From Candidatus Kuenenia stuttgartensis (GTDB taxonomy: Bacteria > Planctomycetota > Planctomycetia > Isosphaerales > Isosphaeraceae), in the NCBI GenBank assembly GCA_945872325.1, contig CAMBZY010000193.1, positions 1 through 6,456 of the forward strand: a stretch of DNA of 6,456 nucleotides, in the 5' to 3' direction. Positions 4,858 to 6,456 of this stretch are shown piece after piece. How positions within the stretch are numbered: the stretch's first letter is position 1; every line of letters starts with the position of its first letter. The position numbers and the translations under genes were made by a program. The notes beneath the pieces were generated by a model, which had not been told where the DNA came from, searched no databases, and saw nothing but the letters and a program-made list of their open reading frames with translations.

Positions 4858-6456
4858 ATGAATCTTCGAGCCAGACTATGTCTCGCGTTGCTCACTTTGG
4901 TGGCTGGTTTCAGCCAACTGGCAATCGCTGACGGACCGGCTGACAATATCCCTGCAAACGTCCGCCGGATTCCAAAGATTGGTGTCGAAGTTCCTGCCGA
5001 TGTTCGTGCTGATCTTGAGTCGGGCCTCAAAGAACTGAAATCGCAGATCGATGCACTCGCCCAGATGAACAACCCACAGACCAGGCAACTTCTTCCGGAT
5101 GTGGAGATTTATTACAAGGCCGTTCACGATGCTCTCGAATATCAGGAATTCTTTGATGTCAAAGAGTTTGCAATCGCCAAGTCGTGGATCCAGCATGGCC
5201 TCGATCGGGCCACGGGCCTGAGGATCGGCAACCCCACCTGGCTGCGTGTCAAAGGGCCGGTGGTGCGCGGATATCGCTCAAAAATCGACGGCTCGGTTCA
5301 GCCTGTCGGACTGGTCATTCCAGATTCCTACGACCCCTATGGATCTGCCCGTCACCGAGTCGACTTCTGGTTCCACGGTCGCGGCGAAGTCATGTCAGAG
5401 CTGGCCTTTATGAATCAAAGGCACACCCAGAAGGGCCAGTTTACGCCCGCCGATACCATCGTGATTCACCCCTATGGGCGATACAACAACGCCTCAAAAC
5501 TGGCCGGCGAAGTCGATGCCTATGAAGCTCTCGACATGCTGCGTGCCAACCACCGGGTGGACGAGGATCGAATCACCGTTCGCGGCTTCTCCATGGGCGG
5601 AGCCTCCGCCTGGCACTTTGCAGCCCACAACCCAACCGCCTTCGCCGCAGCCAATCCCGGAGCCGGTTTCAGCGAAACTCCCGACTTCCTTAAAGTCTTC
5701 CAAAAAGAGACCTTGCAGCCAACAGATTGGGAACGCAAGCTGTTCCGGATGTATGATTGCAACGAATGGGCCGAGAATTTTCGGATGGTCCCCACCCTGG
5801 CCTATTCCGGAGAGCTCGACAGCCAGAAACAAGCCGCCGATATCATGGCCGTGGCCCTGAAAAAAATCGGGATTGAACTGACTCATATTATCGGGCCTAA
5901 AACGGCTCATAAATTTGAGCCTGAAGCTGCTAAAGAAGTGGAACGACGGATGGACGCGATTGTCAAACAAGGCCGCGACCGCGTTCCGTCCAACATCAGT
6001 TTTGTGACCTACACCCTGCGCTATCCAACAGCCGCCTGGCTCACCATGACCGGCCTTGGCGAGCACTGGGAAAAGGCCTCGGTTGAGGGCAAGATTGAGG
6101 CAGGCTACCAGCGGATTCGCCTGACGACCAAAAACGTTACGAGCCTGAAAATCGACTTTGGCCCGGGCGACAGCCCATTCGATACAGGTCATGAAGTGGT
6201 GATCGACGGAGTCTCTCTGCCCGGCCCATCCGTTCAAAGCGACCGGAGCTGGTCCGCCAGCTTTCGCAAAGAGGGCGTTTCTTGGGTGAAAGGTGGCCCC
6301 GTCACCCGACTGGCCAAACGCCATGGGCTGCAAGGCCCTGTGGACGATGCGTTTATGGATAGTTTCCTGTTCGTTAGCCCATCCGGCAAAGCGGCTTCCG
6401 CCAAGGTGGACGAATGGTCGAAAGCCGAGATGGCTCATGCCCAGGAGCATTGGAGA
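4858..6456 (+). CDS. Secreted prolyl-oligopeptidase-type alpha/beta hydrolase, 3' end missing
   Basis: The frame is open from ATG 4858 to the window edge (533 codons, no stop), so the C-terminus is cut. Residues 1-24 form a signal peptide with Arg4 and Arg6, a Leu/Ala-rich core and a likely cleavage site after AIA. Cys8 is not in a lipobox. A mainly helical region (about 45-125) precedes an alpha/beta-hydrolase domain. Its HGRG (173-176) is a likely oxyanion-hole element, Ser245 sits in the GFSMGG nucleophile elbow, Asp321 in SGELD and His351 in KTAHKF. These have the order and spacing of a working catalytic triad. Residues from about 376 form an additional, probably beta-rich domain containing LGEHWEKASV, which I recall from planctomycete S9-family hydrolases. 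The product is an exported esterase or peptidase of unknown substrate. It has a strong ribosome site, lies 80 bases after fae without a visible terminator between, and may be cotranscribed with it. Confidence 0.88.
   Translation, partial: MNLRARLCLALLTLVAGFSQLAIADGPADNIPANVRRIPKIGVEVPADVRADLESGLKELKSQIDALAQMNNPQTRQLLPDVEIYYKAVHDALEYQEFFDVKEFAIAKSWIQHGLDRATGLRIGNPTWLRVKGPVVRGYRSKIDGSVQPVGLVIPDSYDPYGSARHRVDFWFHGRGEVMSELAFMNQRHTQKGQFTPADTIVIHPYGRYNNASKLAGEVDAYEALDMLRANHRVDEDRITVRGFSMGGASAWHFAAHNPTAFAAANPGAGFSETPDFLKVFQKETLQPTDWERKLFRMYDCNEWAENFRMVPTLAYSGELDSQKQAADIMAVALKKIGIELTHIIGPKTAHKFEPEAAKEVERRMDAIVKQGRDRVPSNISFVTYTLRYPTAAWLTMTGLGEHWEKASVEGKIEAGYQRIRLTTKNVTSLKIDFGPGDSPFDTGHEVVIDGVSLPGPSVQSDRSWSASFRKEGVSWVKGGPVTRLAKRHGLQGPVDDAFMDSFLFVSPSGKAASAKVDEWSKAEMAHAQEHWR

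Noticed and set aside
5494..6450. Long minus-strand open frame opposite the hydrolase gene
   Set aside because: It lies wholly antisense to a gene with a signal peptide and catalytic triad, and its translation shows no recognisable domain. It is a shadow frame.

Overview
The window looks like chromosomal DNA from a planctomycete-type bacterium. This is an inference from gene content and was not tested by a database search. The clues are a complex I NuoM with unusually long hydrophilic loops, a formaldehyde-activating-enzyme (Fae) homologue outside an obvious methylotroph context, and a large secreted prolyl-oligopeptidase-type hydrolase of a style common in planctomycetes. All five genes lie on the + strand. 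No mobile element, CRISPR array, tRNA or rRNA was seen.

Layout. Positions 1-1254 hold the 3' two thirds of nuoL, whose 5' end lies outside the window. After a 111-base gap, nuoM runs from 1366 to 3219. Only 27 bases later, a calcineurin-like metallophosphoesterase gene (3247-4029) sits where nuoN is often found. A strong intrinsic terminator (4017-4046) overlaps its stop codon and probably ends the nuo transcript. The next roughly 180 bases have no gene and carry a small inverted repeat and a weak candidate promoter. They are followed by a divergent fae-family gene (4229-4777). After 80 bases and a good Shine-Dalgarno sequence, a secreted alpha/beta hydrolase gene (4858 onward) is still open at the right edge.

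Function. NuoL and NuoM are antiporter-like proton-pumping subunits of NADH:quinone oxidoreductase. Their key membrane Glu, Lys and His residues are present, so the complex is probably functional. Both carry a His/Asp/Gly-rich hydrophilic loop. The metallophosphoesterase has a full set of metal-binding motifs, but its substrate cannot be read from the sequence and its link to complex I is positional only. The Fae homologue belongs to a family that condenses formaldehyde with tetrahydromethanopterin, but the usual active-site His is missing. It may be a paralogue with a changed role. The hydrolase has a signal peptide and a complete Ser-Asp-His triad and probably acts outside the cytoplasm. I found no evidence of a wholly new system. 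The altered Fae active site is the most interesting point.
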